Assembly: GCF_000820125.1 (NCBI RefSeq)
Contig: NZ_CDBY01000023.1
Span: 62,001 to 126,000 of the forward strand
Reading direction: 5' to 3'
DNA length: 64,000 nucleotides
Origin: Aeromonas simiae
GTDB taxonomy: Bacteria > Pseudomonadota > Gammaproteobacteria > Enterobacterales > Aeromonadaceae
Shown here: one piece after another, positions 26,987 through 36,540 of the stretch
Position numbering within the stretch: position 1 is the first letter of the stretch
Layout: every line of letters begins with the position of its first letter
Made by a program: the position numbers and the translations under genes
The notes under the pieces: generated by a model
Databases searched by the model: none
What the model saw: only the letters and a program-made list of their open reading frames with translations
What the model was told of the DNA's origin: nothing

Positions 26987-27035
26987 TTGTTTGACTGCGG
27001 GCCTGCGGGCCCCCAACCCCGAAAGGAGTGTTGCG

Positions 27036-28109
27036 ATGACCCACCGCACTTGCAAAAAGGCGACCCCTCTTGCCCTCGGCGCCGCCCTTCTCCTCGGCGC
27101 CCTGGCCCCTGCGCCGGCGGCATTGGCCGATGACAAGGTGGTCTACTTCTACAACTGGTCCGAATACGTGCCCGACGGCCTGCTCGAGCAGTTCCAGAAA
27201 GAGACCGGGATCAAGGTGATCTACTCCACCTACGAATCCAACGAGACCCTTTACGCCAAGCTCAAGACCCACCCCGATGGGTACGACGTGGTGGTGCCGA
27301 GCACCTACTTCGTGGCCAAAATGGCCAAAGAGCAGATGCTGCAACCCCTCGACCGGGCCCTGCTACCCAACTTCAAGCACCTCGATCCGAGCCTGCTCAA
27401 CCACGAGTACGATCCGGGCAACACCTACTCCATCCCCTACATCTGGGGCGCCACCGGCATCGGTCGCAACAGCGACGTGGTGAGCCAGCCGGTGAGCGCA
27501 TGGAAAGATCTCTGGGCCCCTGAGTGGAAAGAGAGCCTGCTGCTGATGGACGACGCTCGCGAGGTGTTCCACATCGCCCTGGTGCAGCTCGGCCACAGCC
27601 CCAACAGCCAGAAACCTGCCGAGATCAAGGAGGCCTTCGAGTACCTGAAACAGCTGATGCCCAACGTCAAGGCGTTCAACTCCGACAACCCGGCCGATCC
27701 CTTCATCGCCGGCGAGGTCAACCTCGGCATGCTGTGGAACGGCTCCGCCTATGGCGCCCAGCAGGAGTACCCCGGCATCACCTTCACCTGGCCCGAGGAG
27801 GGCACCATACTGTGGATGGACAACTTGGCCGTCACCGCCAAGGCCAAGCACGTGAAGGAGGCCCATGCCCTCATCAACTTCCTGATGCGCCCGGATGTGG
27901 CTGCCCAGGTCGCCGAGGCGATCGGCTATCCGACCCCGGTCAAGGATGCCATTCCCCTGCTCAAGCCCGCGTTTCGCAATAACCCCATGATCTTCCCAAG
28001 CGAGGCTATCAAGCAGAAGGGGGAGTTCCAATCCGACGTCGGTGAGGCCTCCGTCCTCTACGAGCAGTACTTCCAGCAGCTCAAGGCCATGGTGGCCAAG
28101 GCGGGCTAA
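27036..28109 (+). CDS. potD: Spermidine/putrescine-binding periplasmic protein
   Basis: This is the polyamine receptor of the importer (357 residues). A signal peptide (MTHRTCKKATPLALGAALLL through APAALA) precedes the mature start DDKVVYFYNWSEYVP. Ligand-pocket segments typical of PotD are visible: YSTYESNETLYAK, YDVVVPSTYFVAKM, YIWGATGIG and LGMLWNGSAYGA. The ribosome site GAAAGGAG sits upstream of the ATG. It is the last gene of the potABCD operon and is followed by a terminator. Confidence 0.96.
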   Translation: MTHRTCKKATPLALGAALLLGALAPAPAALADDKVVYFYNWSEYVPDGLLEQFQKETGIKVIYSTYESNETLYAKLKTHPDGYDVVVPSTYFVAKMAKEQMLQPLDRALLPNFKHLDPSLLNHEYDPGNTYSIPYIWGATGIGRNSDVVSQPVSAWKDLWAPEWKESLLLMDDAREVFHIALVQLGHSPNSQKPAEIKEAFEYLKQLMPNVKAFNSDNPADPFIAGEVNLGMLWNGSAYGAQQEYPGITFTWPEEGTILWMDNLAVTAKAKHVKEAHALINFLMRPDVAAQVAEAIGYPTPVKDAIPLLKPAFRNNPMIFPSEAIKQKGEFQSDVGEASVLYEQYFQQLKAMVAKAG

Positions 28110-28117
28110 ACAGAGCA

Positions 28118-28145
28118 AGGGGCGCCACCATGGCGCCCCTTTTTC
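28118..28145 (+). terminator. Terminator after potD
   Basis: AGGGGCGCCA and TGGCGCCCCT pair perfectly around CCA, followed by TTTTT. Confidence 0.93.
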
Positions 28146-28219
28146 GTCCCGCCTCATTGCCTGCCATCGCCAGGAGCGTAGGATGGAGTCCCCATAAGGA
28201 ACGTTGCAAGGAGCCTCTC

Positions 28220-28837
28220 GTGTCCGATCTCACCCTCTATCTTGCCCCCGGCAGCTGTGCCATGGCCGTGCACATCGCCCTCACCGAGGCCAATGCCGGG
28301 CACCGCTATCACCAGCTGGATCTGGCCGCCGGCGAGCAGCGTCGCCCCGACTACCTCGCCATCAACCCCAAGGGAAGGGTGCCCGCCCTGATCACCGAGC
28401 AGGGTGTGCTGACCGAGACCCCGGCGCTGCTGCTCTATGTGGCGCAGCGCTTCCCCGCCGCCAACCTGGCGCCGCTCGACGACCCCTACCTGCTGGCCCG
28501 CATGCAGGAGGTGCACAGCTTCCTGGCCAGCACAGTGCACATCGCCTTTGCCCACGGTCGGCGTGGCAGCCGCTGGGCCGATGATGAGCAGGCGATCGCC
28601 GCCATGCGCGCCAAGGTGCCGGCCAACATGCGCGACGGTTTTGCCCAGATAGAGCAGTACTACCTCACCGGCCCCTGGGTGCTGGGGGAGCGCTTCAGCC
28701 TCGCCGACATCTACCTGTTCGTGGTGGCCGGCTGGCTCAAGAGCATCGACATCGCGCTCGATGAGTTCCCCAAGCTGGCTGAGCACCACCGCCGCATGCT
28801 GGCGCGCCCCGCCGTGCAACAGGCGCTCGCCCTCTGA
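28220..28837 (+). CDS. Glutathione S-transferase family protein
   Basis: This is a cytosolic GST of beta-class type (205 residues). The N-terminal thioredoxin-fold domain has LYLAPGSCAMAVHIAL, with the beta-class Cys, NPKGRVPAL, with the cis-Pro, and LTETPALLLYVA. The C-terminal helical domain contains GERFSLADIYLFVV with the N-cap box Ser/Asp. A GTG start (VSDLTLYLAPG) is used, supported by AAGGAG seven bases upstream. The substrate is unknown. A separate transcription unit between pot and rbs is likely. Confidence 0.9.
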   Translation: MSDLTLYLAPGSCAMAVHIALTEANAGHRYHQLDLAAGEQRRPDYLAINPKGRVPALITEQGVLTETPALLLYVAQRFPAANLAPLDDPYLLARMQEVHSFLASTVHIAFAHGRRGSRWADDEQAIAAMRAKVPANMRDGFAQIEQYYLTGPWVLGERFSLADIYLFVVAGWLKSIDIALDEFPKLAEHHRRMLARPAVQQALAL

Positions 28838-28840
28838 CAT

Positions 28841-28867
28841 GAAGGGGCCCCCTGGCCCCTTCTTTTC
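28841..28867 (+). terminator. Terminator after the GST gene
   Basis: GAAGGGGCC and GGCCCCTTC form a 9-bp stem around CCCT, followed by TTTT. Confidence 0.8.
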
Positions 28868-28906
28868 CCCTGATCAGTCCCAAGCGACCACTCCCCCCCC
28901 TTGCTT

Positions 28907-28922
28907 TGAGATCCTTTTCACA
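28907..28922 (+). promoter_or_regulatory. Candidate CRP site upstream of rbsD
   Basis: TGAGA-TCCTTT-TCACA has one mismatch to TGTGA-N6-TCACA. Its place about 60 bp before the RbsR operator region fits cAMP-CRP activation of ribose uptake, as in E. coli. Confidence 0.55.
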
Positions 28923-28971
28923 CTCCTGAAATATCGCACTGGCATCCCCATCCCAAGGGGCCTACCCTTCA

Positions 28972-29001
28972 ACGCAACCGGTTACGCAACCGGTTGCGTA
29001 A
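28972..29001 (+). promoter_or_regulatory. Tandem RbsR operator
   Basis: The 12-mer ACGCAACCGGTT is repeated exactly head-to-tail (28972-28983, 28984-28995). The second copy is part of a perfect 20-bp palindrome, TTACGCAACCGGTTGCGTAA (28982-29001). The AACCGGTT core is typical of LacI-family operators. RbsR, encoded at the end of the operon, is the likely ligand. Confidence 0.8.
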
Positions 29002-29040
29002 CAACTCCGTTGACAGGGCCACAGGGCCAAGAGGTGTAGT

Positions 29041-29460
29041 ATGAAACGAGGCAAGCTGCTCAATGCGCCGCTCAGCGCACTGGTCGCCCGGGTCGGTCAT
29101 ACCGACGAGATCGTGGTCTGCGATGCGGGGCTCCCGATCCCCGATGGCCCCGAGCGCATCGATCTGGCGCTGATGCCCGGCACCCCTTCCCTGCTGACCA
29201 CCCTCGACGCCCTCTTGTGCGAACTCACCGTCGAGAAGGCGATCCTCGCCAGCGAGATCAAGAGCGTGAGCCCGCGCTGTCATCAGCTCATCCTCGAGCG
29301 CCTCGAGCGTCACGGCGCCGAGCAGGGCAAGCCCATCGCCATCGAATACCAGCTGCACGAAGAGTTCAAAGCCAGAAGCGTGCGCAGCCGCGCCATCGTG
29401 CGCAGCGGCGAGACCACCCCTTACGCCAACCTCATCCTCTGCGCCGGCGTCGCCTTCTGA
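29041..29460 (+). CDS. rbsD: D-ribose pyranase
   Basis: This enzyme interconverts the pyranose and furanose forms of D-ribose so that ribokinase can act on it (139 residues). The family signature [20 protein letters not shown] includes a conserved His, and [17 protein letters not shown] and [17 protein letters not shown] are also present. It is the first gene of the rbsDACBKR operon, directly behind the operator. Confidence 0.96.
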   Translation: MKRGKLLNAPLSALVARVGHTDEIVVCDAGLPIPDGPERIDLALMPGTPSLLTTLDALLCELTVEKAILASEIKSVSPRCHQLILERLERHGAEQGKPIAIEYQLHEEFKARSVRSRAIVRSGETTPYANLILCAGVAF

Positions 29461-29471
29461 CGGGAGCATGC

Positions 29472-30986
29472 ATGAATCCGATGACCACTCCACTGCTTGA
29501 GCTGACCGGGATCGTCAAGACCTTCCCCGGCGTGCGCGCCCTCGACGAGGCGGGCCTGCGCGTCTACCCGGGCCGGGTCATGGCCCTGCTCGGCGAAAAT
29601 GGCGCCGGCAAGTCGACCCTGATGAAGGTGCTGACCGGCATCTACCAGGCCGACAGCGGCACCCTCACCTACCGCGGCCAGCCCATCGCCTTTCGCGGCC
29701 CGCGTGAATCCCAGGATCAGGGGATCAGCATCATCCACCAGGAGCTCAACCTGCTGCCCGAGCTCTCGATCGCCGCCAACATCTTCTTGGGGCGCGAGCC
29801 GCGCAGCCGTTTTGGCAACATCGATCACCGGGCACAGCGTGAGCGCGCCGCCGCCCTGCTTTCACGCCTTGGTGTGCGCCACGGCCCGGATACCCGGCTT
29901 GGGGACCTCTCCATCGGCGAGCAGCAGATGGTGGAGATCGCCAAAGCCCTCTCCTTTGATGCCAGCGTCATCATCATGGACGAGCCGACCGATGCCCTGA
30001 CCGACACCGAGACCGAGCAGCTGTTCAAGGTCATTCGCGAGCTGCGCGCTCAGGGCTGCGGCATCGTCTACATCTCGCACCGGCTCAAGGAGATCTTCCA
30101 GATCTGCGACGACGTCACCGTGCTGCGTGACGGCAAGTGGATTGGCGAGTGCCCGGTAAGCGACCTCGACGAGGATCGCCTGATTGAGATGATGGTGGGG
30201 CGCCGCCTCGACGAGCAATACCCTCGTCTGGCCCGCGCCCCCGGCGCGGTGAGCCTCCAGGTGGAGCAGCTTTGCGGCCCCGGCGTGCGCGGCGTGAGTT
30301 TCACCCTGCACGAGGGGGAGATCCTCGGCTTTAGCGGCCTGATGGGCTCCGGGCGCACCGAGCTGATGAAGCTCATCTATGGCGCGGCGCGCCCCAGCGC
30401 CGGCAGCATGACCCTCGGCGGCCAGCCGCTGGTGACCCGCACCCCGGCCGATGGCCTGGCGGCCGGCATCGCCTACATCTCGGAGGATCGCAAGGGCGAT
30501 GGTCTGGTGCTGCCCATGTCGGTGCGCGAGAACATGACCCTGTGCGCCCTCGGCGAGTTCGTGCGTGGCCTTCACATCGACGGCAACGCCGAGCGCCAGG
30601 CGGTCAACGACTACATCCGCCTGTTTAACATCAAAACGCCGGGCGCCGAGCAGCCGATCCGCCTGCTCTCGGGGGGCAACCAGCAGAAGGTGGCCATCGC
30701 CAAGGGGCTGCTCACCCGCCCGCGGGTGTTGATCCTGGACGAGCCGACCCGCGGCGTCGACGTGGGGGCCAAGAAGGAGATCTACCAGCTCATCAACGAG
30801 TTCAAGAAGGAGGGGATGAGCGTCATCATCGTCTCCTCCGAGATGCCGGAAGTGCTCGGCATGAGTGACCGCATCCTGGTGATGCACGAAGGGCGCGTCA
30901 GCGCCGAGATGAATCGACAAGAGGCCAATCAGGAGCGCCTGATGGCTGCCGCAGTAGGAAAACAATGGCAAGAGGTGCCGGCATGA
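29472..30986 (+). CDS. rbsA: Ribose ABC transporter ATP-binding protein
   Basis: This is the double ATPase of the ribose importer (504 residues). The first half has a full Walker A (GENGAGKST), signature ([14 protein letters not shown]) and Walker B ([11 protein letters not shown]). The second half has the degenerate P-loop typical of RbsA ([13 protein letters not shown]) with [15 protein letters not shown] and [16 protein letters not shown]. The start is set at ATG 29472 behind GGGAG; an internal ATG nine bases on is possible. It overlaps rbsC by ATGA. Confidence 0.96.
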   Translation: MNPMTTPLLELTGIVKTFPGVRALDEAGLRVYPGRVMALLGENGAGKSTLMKVLTGIYQADSGTLTYRGQPIAFRGPRESQDQGISIIHQELNLLPELSIAANIFLGREPRSRFGNIDHRAQRERAAALLSRLGVRHGPDTRLGDLSIGEQQMVEIAKALSFDASVIIMDEPTDALTDTETEQLFKVIRELRAQGCGIVYISHRLKEIFQICDDVTVLRDGKWIGECPVSDLDEDRLIEMMVGRRLDEQYPRLARAPGAVSLQVEQLCGPGVRGVSFTLHEGEILGFSGLMGSGRTELMKLIYGAARPSAGSMTLGGQPLVTRTPADGLAAGIAYISEDRKGDGLVLPMSVRENMTLCALGEFVRGLHIDGNAERQAVNDYIRLFNIKTPGAEQPIRLLSGGNQQKVAIAKGLLTRPRVLILDEPTRGVDVGAKKEIYQLINEFKKEGMSVIIVSSEMPEVLGMSDRILVMHEGRVSAEMNRQEANQERLMAAAVGKQWQEVPA

Positions 30987-31948
30987 CATCCCAAACCGCA
31001 GCCCGGACGGGCTTTCTGAGCAAACGCTGGTGGATTGACAACAAATCCTTGGTCGCCCTGTTGCTGCTGATCGCCGTGGTGTCGCTGCTCAACAACCAGT
31101 TCTTCACCTTAGACAACCTGCTCAACATCCTGCGTCAGACCTCGGTCAACGCCATCATCGCCGTCGGCATGACCCTGGTGATCCTCACCGCCGGCATCGA
31201 TCTGTCGGTCGGCGCCGTGCTGGCCCTGTGCGGCGCCTTCGCCGCCAGCATGATCGGCATGGAGCTGCCCATCTACGTGGCCGTGCCCGCCGCCCTGCTG
31301 GCCGGCGCAGCCTTGGGGGGCCTCAGCGGTGCCATCATTGCCCTGGGCAAGGTGCAGGCCTTCATCGCCACCCTGGTCACCATGACCGCCCTGCGCGGTG
31401 TGACCATGGTCTATACCGAGGGGCGCCCCATCTCCACCGGTTTTAGCGACGGGGCCGATCAGTTCGCCTGGCTCGGCACCGGATATCTTCTCGGCATTCC
31501 GGTGCCCATCTGGCTGATGGCGCTCACCTTCCTGTTTGCCTGGTATCTGCTAAACCACACTCGCCTGGGGCGCTACATCTACGCCCTGGGGGGGAACGAG
31601 TCGGCCACCGCCCTCTCGGGCATCAACGTGGCGCGGGTCAAGCTCGCGGTCTACAGCCTGTGCGGCGTCTTCTCCGCCCTGGCGGGGCTGATCGTCACCT
31701 CGCGCCTGTCGTCGGCCCAGCCGACCGCCGGCATGGGCTACGAGCTCGACGCCATCGCCGCCGTGGTACTGGGGGGCACCAGCCTGATGGGGGGCAAGGG
31801 CCGCATCATGGGGACCCTGATCGGTGCCCTCATCATCGGCTTTCTCAACAACGCCCTGAACCTGCTCGACGTCTCTTCGTATTACCAGATGATTGCCAAG
31901 GCCAGCGTGATCCTGCTCGCCGTGATGATCGACAACAAAAGCAAGTGA
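30983..31948 (+). CDS. rbsC: Ribose ABC transporter permease
   Basis: This is the inner-membrane permease of the ribose importer (321 residues, about ten transmembrane segments). Signatures are [39 protein letters not shown] and [20 protein letters not shown]. Translation starts inside the rbsA stop (ATGA) and the gene is followed 23 bases later by rbsB. Confidence 0.96.
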   Translation: MTSQTAARTGFLSKRWWIDNKSLVALLLLIAVVSLLNNQFFTLDNLLNILRQTSVNAIIAVGMTLVILTAGIDLSVGAVLALCGAFAASMIGMELPIYVAVPAALLAGAALGGLSGAIIALGKVQAFIATLVTMTALRGVTMVYTEGRPISTGFSDGADQFAWLGTGYLLGIPVPIWLMALTFLFAWYLLNHTRLGRYIYALGGNESATALSGINVARVKLAVYSLCGVFSALAGLIVTSRLSSAQPTAGMGYELDAIAAVVLGGTSLMGGKGRIMGTLIGALIIGFLNNALNLLDVSSYYQMIAKASVILLAVMIDNKSK

Positions 31949-31971
31949 TGACACACACAAGGAATGAAACG

Positions 31972-32847
31972 ATGAAAAAGCTCAATACCCTGCTCGCCGC
32001 CGCCGTTCTGTCTGTCATGGGCACCGCCCACGCTGCCGATCAGACCCTGGCTCTGGTGGTCTCGACCCTCAACAACCCCTTCTTCGTCACCATGAAGGAG
32101 GGGGCCGAAGCCAAGGCCAAGGAGCTGGGCTACCAGATGATCGTGCTGGACTCCCAGAATGACCCGGCCAAGGAGCTGGCCAACGTGGAAGATCTCACCG
32201 TGCGCAAGGTCAGCGCCATCCTGATCAACCCGACCGACTCCGCCGCCGTCGGCAACGCCATCGTGCTGGCCAACCGCGCCGACATCCCGGTGCTGACCCT
32301 CGACCGCGGCGCCGCCCAGGGCAAGGTCAAGGCCCACATCGCCTCCGACAACGTGGCAGGCGGCAAGATGGCCGGTGACTTCATCGCCGAGAAGCTCGGC
32401 AAGGGGGCCAAGGTGATCCAGCTCGAAGGGATTGCCGGCACCTCCGCCGCCCGCGACCGGGGCGAAGGCTTCGCCCTGGCCGTCAAGGCCAACGACTTCA
32501 AGGTGCTCGCCTCCCAGCCGGCCGACTTTGATCGCACCAAGGGGCTCAACGTCATGGAAAACCTGCTGGCCGCCCAGCCCGAGGTGCAGGCGGTGTTCGC
32601 CCAGAACGACGAAATGGCGCTCGGCGCCATCCGCGCCGTGCAGGCCGCCGGCAAAGAGGTGATGATCGTTGGTTTCGACGGCACGGACGATGGCAAGGCC
32701 GCCGTGGCCAAGGGTAAGCTGGCCGCCACCGTGGCCCAGCAACCGGCGCTGATCGGTGCCATCGGCGTCGACACCGCCGACAAGGTGCTCAAGGGGCAAG
32801 AGGTGCCGAGCGCCATCCCGGTACCGCTGCAAGTCGTCTCCAAGTAA
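31972..32847 (+). CDS. rbsB: D-ribose-binding periplasmic protein
   Basis: This is the periplasmic ribose receptor for RbsAC and possibly chemotaxis (291 residues). A signal peptide ([20 protein letters not shown] then AA) precedes the mature protein. Ligand-pocket segments [46 protein letters not shown] and [15 protein letters not shown] match E. coli RbsB. A very stable hairpin just after the stop probably protects this segment of mRNA and raises its yield. Confidence 0.97.
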   Translation: MKKLNTLLAAAVLSVMGTAHAADQTLALVVSTLNNPFFVTMKEGAEAKAKELGYQMIVLDSQNDPAKELANVEDLTVRKVSAILINPTDSAAVGNAIVLANRADIPVLTLDRGAAQGKVKAHIASDNVAGGKMAGDFIAEKLGKGAKVIQLEGIAGTSAARDRGEGFALAVKANDFKVLASQPADFDRTKGLNVMENLLAAQPEVQAVFAQNDEMALGAIRAVQAAGKEVMIVGFDGTDDGKAAVAKGKLAATVAQQPALIGAIGVDTADKVLKGQEVPSAIPVPLQVVSK

Positions 32848-32854
32848 ACTCCGG

Positions 32855-32876
32855 GGCGGGGGCCCAGGCCCCCGCC
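32855..32876 (+). repeat. Very GC-rich hairpin between rbsB and rbsK
   Basis: GGCGGGGGCC and GGCCCCCGCC pair perfectly with only CA between them. No T-run follows. It resembles intercistronic stabilisers found after binding-protein genes. Confidence 0.75.
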
Positions 32877-32953
32877 TAGTCGCCAGCTCAGTATCGCCTG
32901 GCATGCGGCCGCCACGCGGCCCCATCCCAAGCCGTATCGAAACAGGATCTCTT

Positions 32954-33874
32954 ATGAAGCAACTCGTCGTTCTCGGCAGCGTCAATGCCGACCATGTCCT
33001 GCGCGTCCCCCACTTTCCCCGCCCCGGCGAGACCCTGCGCGGCCACAGCTATCAGGTGCTGCCCGGCGGCAAGGGCGCCAATCAGGCGGTGGCTGCGGCG
33101 CGCCTTGGCGCCGACATCGGCTTTATCGCCCGCATCGGCGATGACGCCATCGGCCGCCAGATGCGCGATGGCTTCGCCACCGACGGCATCGACATAAGCG
33201 CGGTCGAGTGTGACCCCACCCTGCCCACCGGCATCGCCATCATCTATGTGAGCGACGAAGGGGAAAACAGCATCGGCCTCTCCGCCGAGGCCAACGGGGC
33301 GCTCTCCCCCGAGGTGGTCGAGCGCCACGCCGCGCGTATTGCCGGCGCCGATACCCTACTGCTGCAACTGGAAGTGCCGCTTGAGAGCGTGCTACGCGCC
33401 GCCACGCTTGCCCATGCGGCCGGCACCCGGGTGGTACTCAACCCCGCGCCGGCCCAGCCGCTGCCCGCATCGCTGCTCGCCCTGGTCGATCTCATCACCC
33501 CGAACCAAACCGAGGCAGAGTTGCTGACCGGCGTGGCCGTCACCGATGAGGCGAGCGCCCGCGCGGCGGCGGCGCGTTTTCACGCTATGGGGATCGCGAG
33601 CGTGATGATCACGCTCGGCGCTCAGGGGGTCTACTGGAGCGAGCAGGGCGAAGCGGCCCTCATCCCCGGTTTTCGCGTCACCGCCACCGACACCACGGCA
33701 GCCGGCGACACCTTCAACGGGGCGCTGCTGGCCGAGCAGCTGCGCGGCGCCTCGATGCCGGAGGCGATCCGCTTCGCCCACGCGGCGGCGGCCCTCTCGG
33801 TCACCCGCTTCGGCGCGCAAAGCTCGATCCCCCATCTTGCCGAAGTGCGCGCCTTTCTCAAGGAGCACCCCTGA
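32954..33874 (+). CDS. rbsK: Ribokinase
   Basis: This PfkB-family kinase phosphorylates D-ribose at O5 (306 residues). The N-terminal signature is GSVNADHVLRVPHFPRPGET and PGGKGANQAVAAARLG; the C-terminal PfkB signature is DTTAAGDTFNGALLAEQL, with the catalytic Asp in AAGD. The start lies 106 bases after rbsB. The TGA overlaps the rbsR ATG. Confidence 0.96.
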   Translation: MKQLVVLGSVNADHVLRVPHFPRPGETLRGHSYQVLPGGKGANQAVAAARLGADIGFIARIGDDAIGRQMRDGFATDGIDISAVECDPTLPTGIAIIYVSDEGENSIGLSAEANGALSPEVVERHAARIAGADTLLLQLEVPLESVLRAATLAHAAGTRVVLNPAPAQPLPASLLALVDLITPNQTEAELLTGVAVTDEASARAAAARFHAMGIASVMITLGAQGVYWSEQGEAALIPGFRVTATDTTAAGDTFNGALLAEQLRGASMPEAIRFAHAAAALSVTRFGAQSSIPHLAEVRAFLKEHP

Positions 33875-34881
33875 TGGCCAATATCCGGGACGTGGCGGCG
33901 CTGGCCGGGGTGTCGACCACCACCGTCTCCCACGTCATCAACGAGACCCGTTTCGTGGCGGACGAGACCCGCAAGCGGGTGTTCGCCGCCATGCGCGATC
34001 TCAACTACGCGCCGAGTCTGGTGGCGCGCAGCCTCAAGGTGAAAGAGACCCACAGCATCGGCATGCTGGTGACCACCTCGAGCAACCCCTTCTTCGCCGA
34101 GGTGGTGCGCGGGGTGGAGCGCTACTGCTTCGAGCAGGGCTACAACCTGATGCTGGGTAACACCGAAGGGGAAGCGACCACCGCCCAATCCTATCTCAAG
34201 ATGATGCTGCGCAAGCGGGTCGACGGCCTGCTCATCATGTGCAGTGAAGGGCAGCGCGAGGTGCTGGGCCAGCTCGACTGGCTGGGGGATCTGCCGGTGG
34301 TGCAGATGGACTGGGGCAGCGGCGGCGCCTGCGATCTCATCGCCGATAACTCCCACCACGGCGGCATGCTGGCCACCCGCCACCTGATTGCCCTGGGTCA
34401 CAAGAAGATGGGCTGCATCACAGGGCCACGGGATCGGGCCCCCGGAACCGAGCGGCTGGCGGGATTTATCGAGGCATTGCAGGAGGCGGGATTGCCCCTT
34501 CGCAGCGACTGGATCTTGGAGGGCAACTTCGACTGCGCCAGCGGCCATCAGGCCATGCGCTCGCTGCTGGCACAATCTGAGCGCCCCACCGCCCTGTTTG
34601 TCTGCAACGACATGATGGCGATGGGGGCGATCAGCGCCGCCACCGAGGCGGGGCTGCGCATTCCGGAGGATCTCTCGATCATCGGTTATGACAATGTGGC
34701 GCTGGCCGAATACATGTCACCACCGCTCACCACCATCAACCAACCCAAGGAGGAGCTGGGCCGCCTCGCCGTCACCCGGCTGCTGACCCGCATCAACGGC
34801 GAGCGCCCCCAGGAGACCCTGATCACCCTAGAGCCCAATCTGGTGATCCGCCGCTCCTGCTCTGCCCCATCGACTCAATGA
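33874..34881 (+). CDS. rbsR: Ribose operon repressor RbsR
   Basis: This is a LacI-family repressor (335 residues). The N-terminal helix-turn-helix is MANIRDVAALAGVSTTTVSH, followed by the hinge NYAPSLVARSLK and a periplasmic-binding-protein-like effector domain (GMLVTTSSNPFFAEVVRG, FVCNDMMAMGAI, IIGYDNVALAEYMSPPLTT). It is the last gene of the operon and probably binds the tandem palindrome ahead of rbsD. Its stop overlaps the end of the convergent GGDEF gene by seven bases. Confidence 0.95.
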   Translation: MANIRDVAALAGVSTTTVSHVINETRFVADETRKRVFAAMRDLNYAPSLVARSLKVKETHSIGMLVTTSSNPFFAEVVRGVERYCFEQGYNLMLGNTEGEATTAQSYLKMMLRKRVDGLLIMCSEGQREVLGQLDWLGDLPVVQMDWGSGGACDLIADNSHHGGMLATRHLIALGHKKMGCITGPRDRAPGTERLAGFIEALQEAGLPLRSDWILEGNFDCASGHQAMRSLLAQSERPTALFVCNDMMAMGAISAATEAGLRIPEDLSIIGYDNVALAEYMSPPLTTINQPKEELGRLAVTRLLTRINGERPQETLITLEPNLVIRRSCSAPSTQ

Positions 34882-35990
34882 ACGCGATCCGGGCCTGCTC
34901 CTTCATCGAGCAGGGTGCGCAGCTCCTCGTGCAAGGCGGGGTGGTAGTGCACCCGCTCGCCGAGATCCCCTAACTTGGCGCGGTTGAGCGCCAAAATGGC
35001 CTCGTCGAGCAAGGTGGCGTGATCCCGGTGCAAAAACGCGATCCCGAGCCGGCACTCGACCCGAAAGACCCCTTCACGGCAGGCAAAATCGAAGCTGATG
35101 AGCTGGCCGAGCTGCTCACACTGCGCTTCGAGCAGCGGCGGACTGGCCTGCACCAGCAGCACGGCAAACTCGTCACCGCCCAGCCGAAAGGCGTGCTCGC
35201 CATAGCGCTGTGCCAACATGCCGGCCACCTGACAGAGCAGCCGATCCCCCACCTGATAGCCCATCAGATCGTTGACCTGCTTGAAGCGTTTAAGATCGAG
35301 CACCACCAGGGCGCAGGGCTCCCCGCCGTGCTCGGCGAGGCGCTCGTGCAGAGCACGGCGGTTGCCAAGCCGGGTCAAGGGATCGAGGCGGGCCAACCGC
35401 CGATTGCCGATATTGGCCCGGATCAGCGCCAATACCAGCAAGCTCCCCGCCAGCAGCAAGATGAACTGGCACCACTGGAGCCAGCGCAGGTTTTCACGGA
35501 TGTCGCTGACCGAGCGCTCCTGCTCATGGCTGGAGAGAATACGGCTGCCCACCCGGTTCACCTCCTCAACCAGCGGCTGCAAGCGCGCCAGATGGACGGC
35601 CAGGGCCGGCTGCTGCAAGCGGGCGGCGCTCTCCATCATGGGCTCTAGCTCTTTGATCTCGACAAACAGCGCCTGCAACCGCTCCCCCATGCCATAGCGC
35701 TGGCGCATGTCGGCCGTCTCCTTGCCGACGAGGAACACATCGAGCTGGTTCCACAGAATGTCATAACTGCGCGCCACCGCGTCAAAAGAGAGCGCCCCCT
35801 GCTTGAACAGACGCAGCTCAAACAGCAGACGCTGGGAACGCAGCAACATCTGGGTCACGTTCCACTGGGCATTGCGATAGACGTTGTCCACCAGCTGCTC
35901 ATGGCGACGCTCCAGCCACAGGCTGGTGATCGAAGAGGCCAGAAAGAGGGTGACGATCGCCCCGAGCAGCAGATCCTGGCGACGCAGCAT
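34875..35990 (-). CDS. Membrane GGDEF diguanylate cyclase
   Basis: This is a 371-residue c-di-GMP-synthesising protein. One transmembrane helix near residues 8-27, a periplasmic helical sensor region of about 140 residues, and a second helix (FILLLAGSLLVLALI) are followed by a GGDEF domain starting at LDPLTRLGNRRALHERL. The active site is intact (RLGGDEFAVLL). The inhibitory I-site five residues upstream is RYGE instead of RxxD, so product inhibition may be weak. The start MLRRQDLLLG overlaps the upstream gene stop (TGATG), so it forms a two-gene unit with the periplasmic protein. Its 3' end overlaps rbsR. Confidence 0.92.
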   Translation of the reverse strand: MLRRQDLLLGAIVTLFLASSITSLWLERRHEQLVDNVYRNAQWNVTQMLLRSQRLLFELRLFKQGALSFDAVARSYDILWNQLDVFLVGKETADMRQRYGMGERLQALFVEIKELEPMMESAARLQQPALAVHLARLQPLVEEVNRVGSRILSSHEQERSVSDIRENLRWLQWCQFILLLAGSLLVLALIRANIGNRRLARLDPLTRLGNRRALHERLAEHGGEPCALVVLDLKRFKQVNDLMGYQVGDRLLCQVAGMLAQRYGEHAFRLGGDEFAVLLVQASPPLLEAQCEQLGQLISFDFACREGVFRVECRLGIAFLHRDHATLLDEAILALNRAKLGDLGERVHYHPALHEELRTLLDEGAGPDRVH

Positions 35991-36472
35991 CAGCGCAGCA
36001 CCTCGATGCGCTCGACCTGCCACACCATGGCATTGTGCACGGCCGGCACATCCATCTGCGGGTAGTCACTAAAAGAGAGCAGCAGCCAGATGGGCCCCTT
36101 GTTACGCCGGCTCATGGGTTGGCCATCCTGATAGCGGGCCAACACCAGCGGCGCGTTACGAAACTGATCCAGCTCGATCACCTGCTGATAGTCATTGAGC
36201 GCCGTGACCGACACGCGCTCTGCCTCCATCACGCCGGCTTGACGTAGCAGATCGCGCAGCAGCGGGCCACGGTAGGTGTGCTTGCCCACCGTCCAGGGGG
36301 TCGTCGTGGTGAACTGCTGCTGTGGCAGTGCGCCCAGGGCCGCCTCATCCCAGGATTGCTGGCGTCCGTCGGGAAGGGTCAAGACAAAAAGCGGCGCCGC
36401 CTGCAACGGGGCAAAGGCAGCGCCAATCAATAGGGTGAAGGGGAGCAGCACACGCGGCAAGGATGGCATCAT
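35990..36472 (-). CDS. Periplasmic molybdopterin-oxidoreductase-fold protein
   Basis: This 160-residue exported protein has a signal peptide (LPRVLLPFTLLIGAAFAPLQ followed by A). The mature part resembles the sulfite-oxidase/oxidoreductase molybdopterin-binding fold: YRGPLLRDLLRQAGV, VTALNDYQQVIEL and GPIWLLLSFSDYP. No cysteine is present in the mature part to ligate molybdenum, so it is probably a non-enzymatic binding or sensing domain. The ATG start at 36472 sits behind GGAG. Tight coupling to the GGDEF gene suggests it modulates that protein's periplasmic domain. Confidence 0.8.
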   Translation of the reverse strand: MMPSLPRVLLPFTLLIGAAFAPLQAAPLFVLTLPDGRQQSWDEAALGALPQQQFTTTTPWTVGKHTYRGPLLRDLLRQAGVMEAERVSVTALNDYQQVIELDQFRNAPLVLARYQDGQPMSRRNKGPIWLLLSFSDYPQMDVPAVHNAMVWQVERIEVLR

Positions 36473-36540
36473 ATGGCACAACTCCGTTAAGAGGCAGTTG
36501 CGGCCAGTGTGGTCACTTATTGATACCTTTGCAATGCCCT

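Noticed and set aside
29217-30986. A longer RbsA start inside rbsD
   Set aside because: The extension is an Arg-rich shadow of rbsD; the ATG at 29472 aligns with RbsA.
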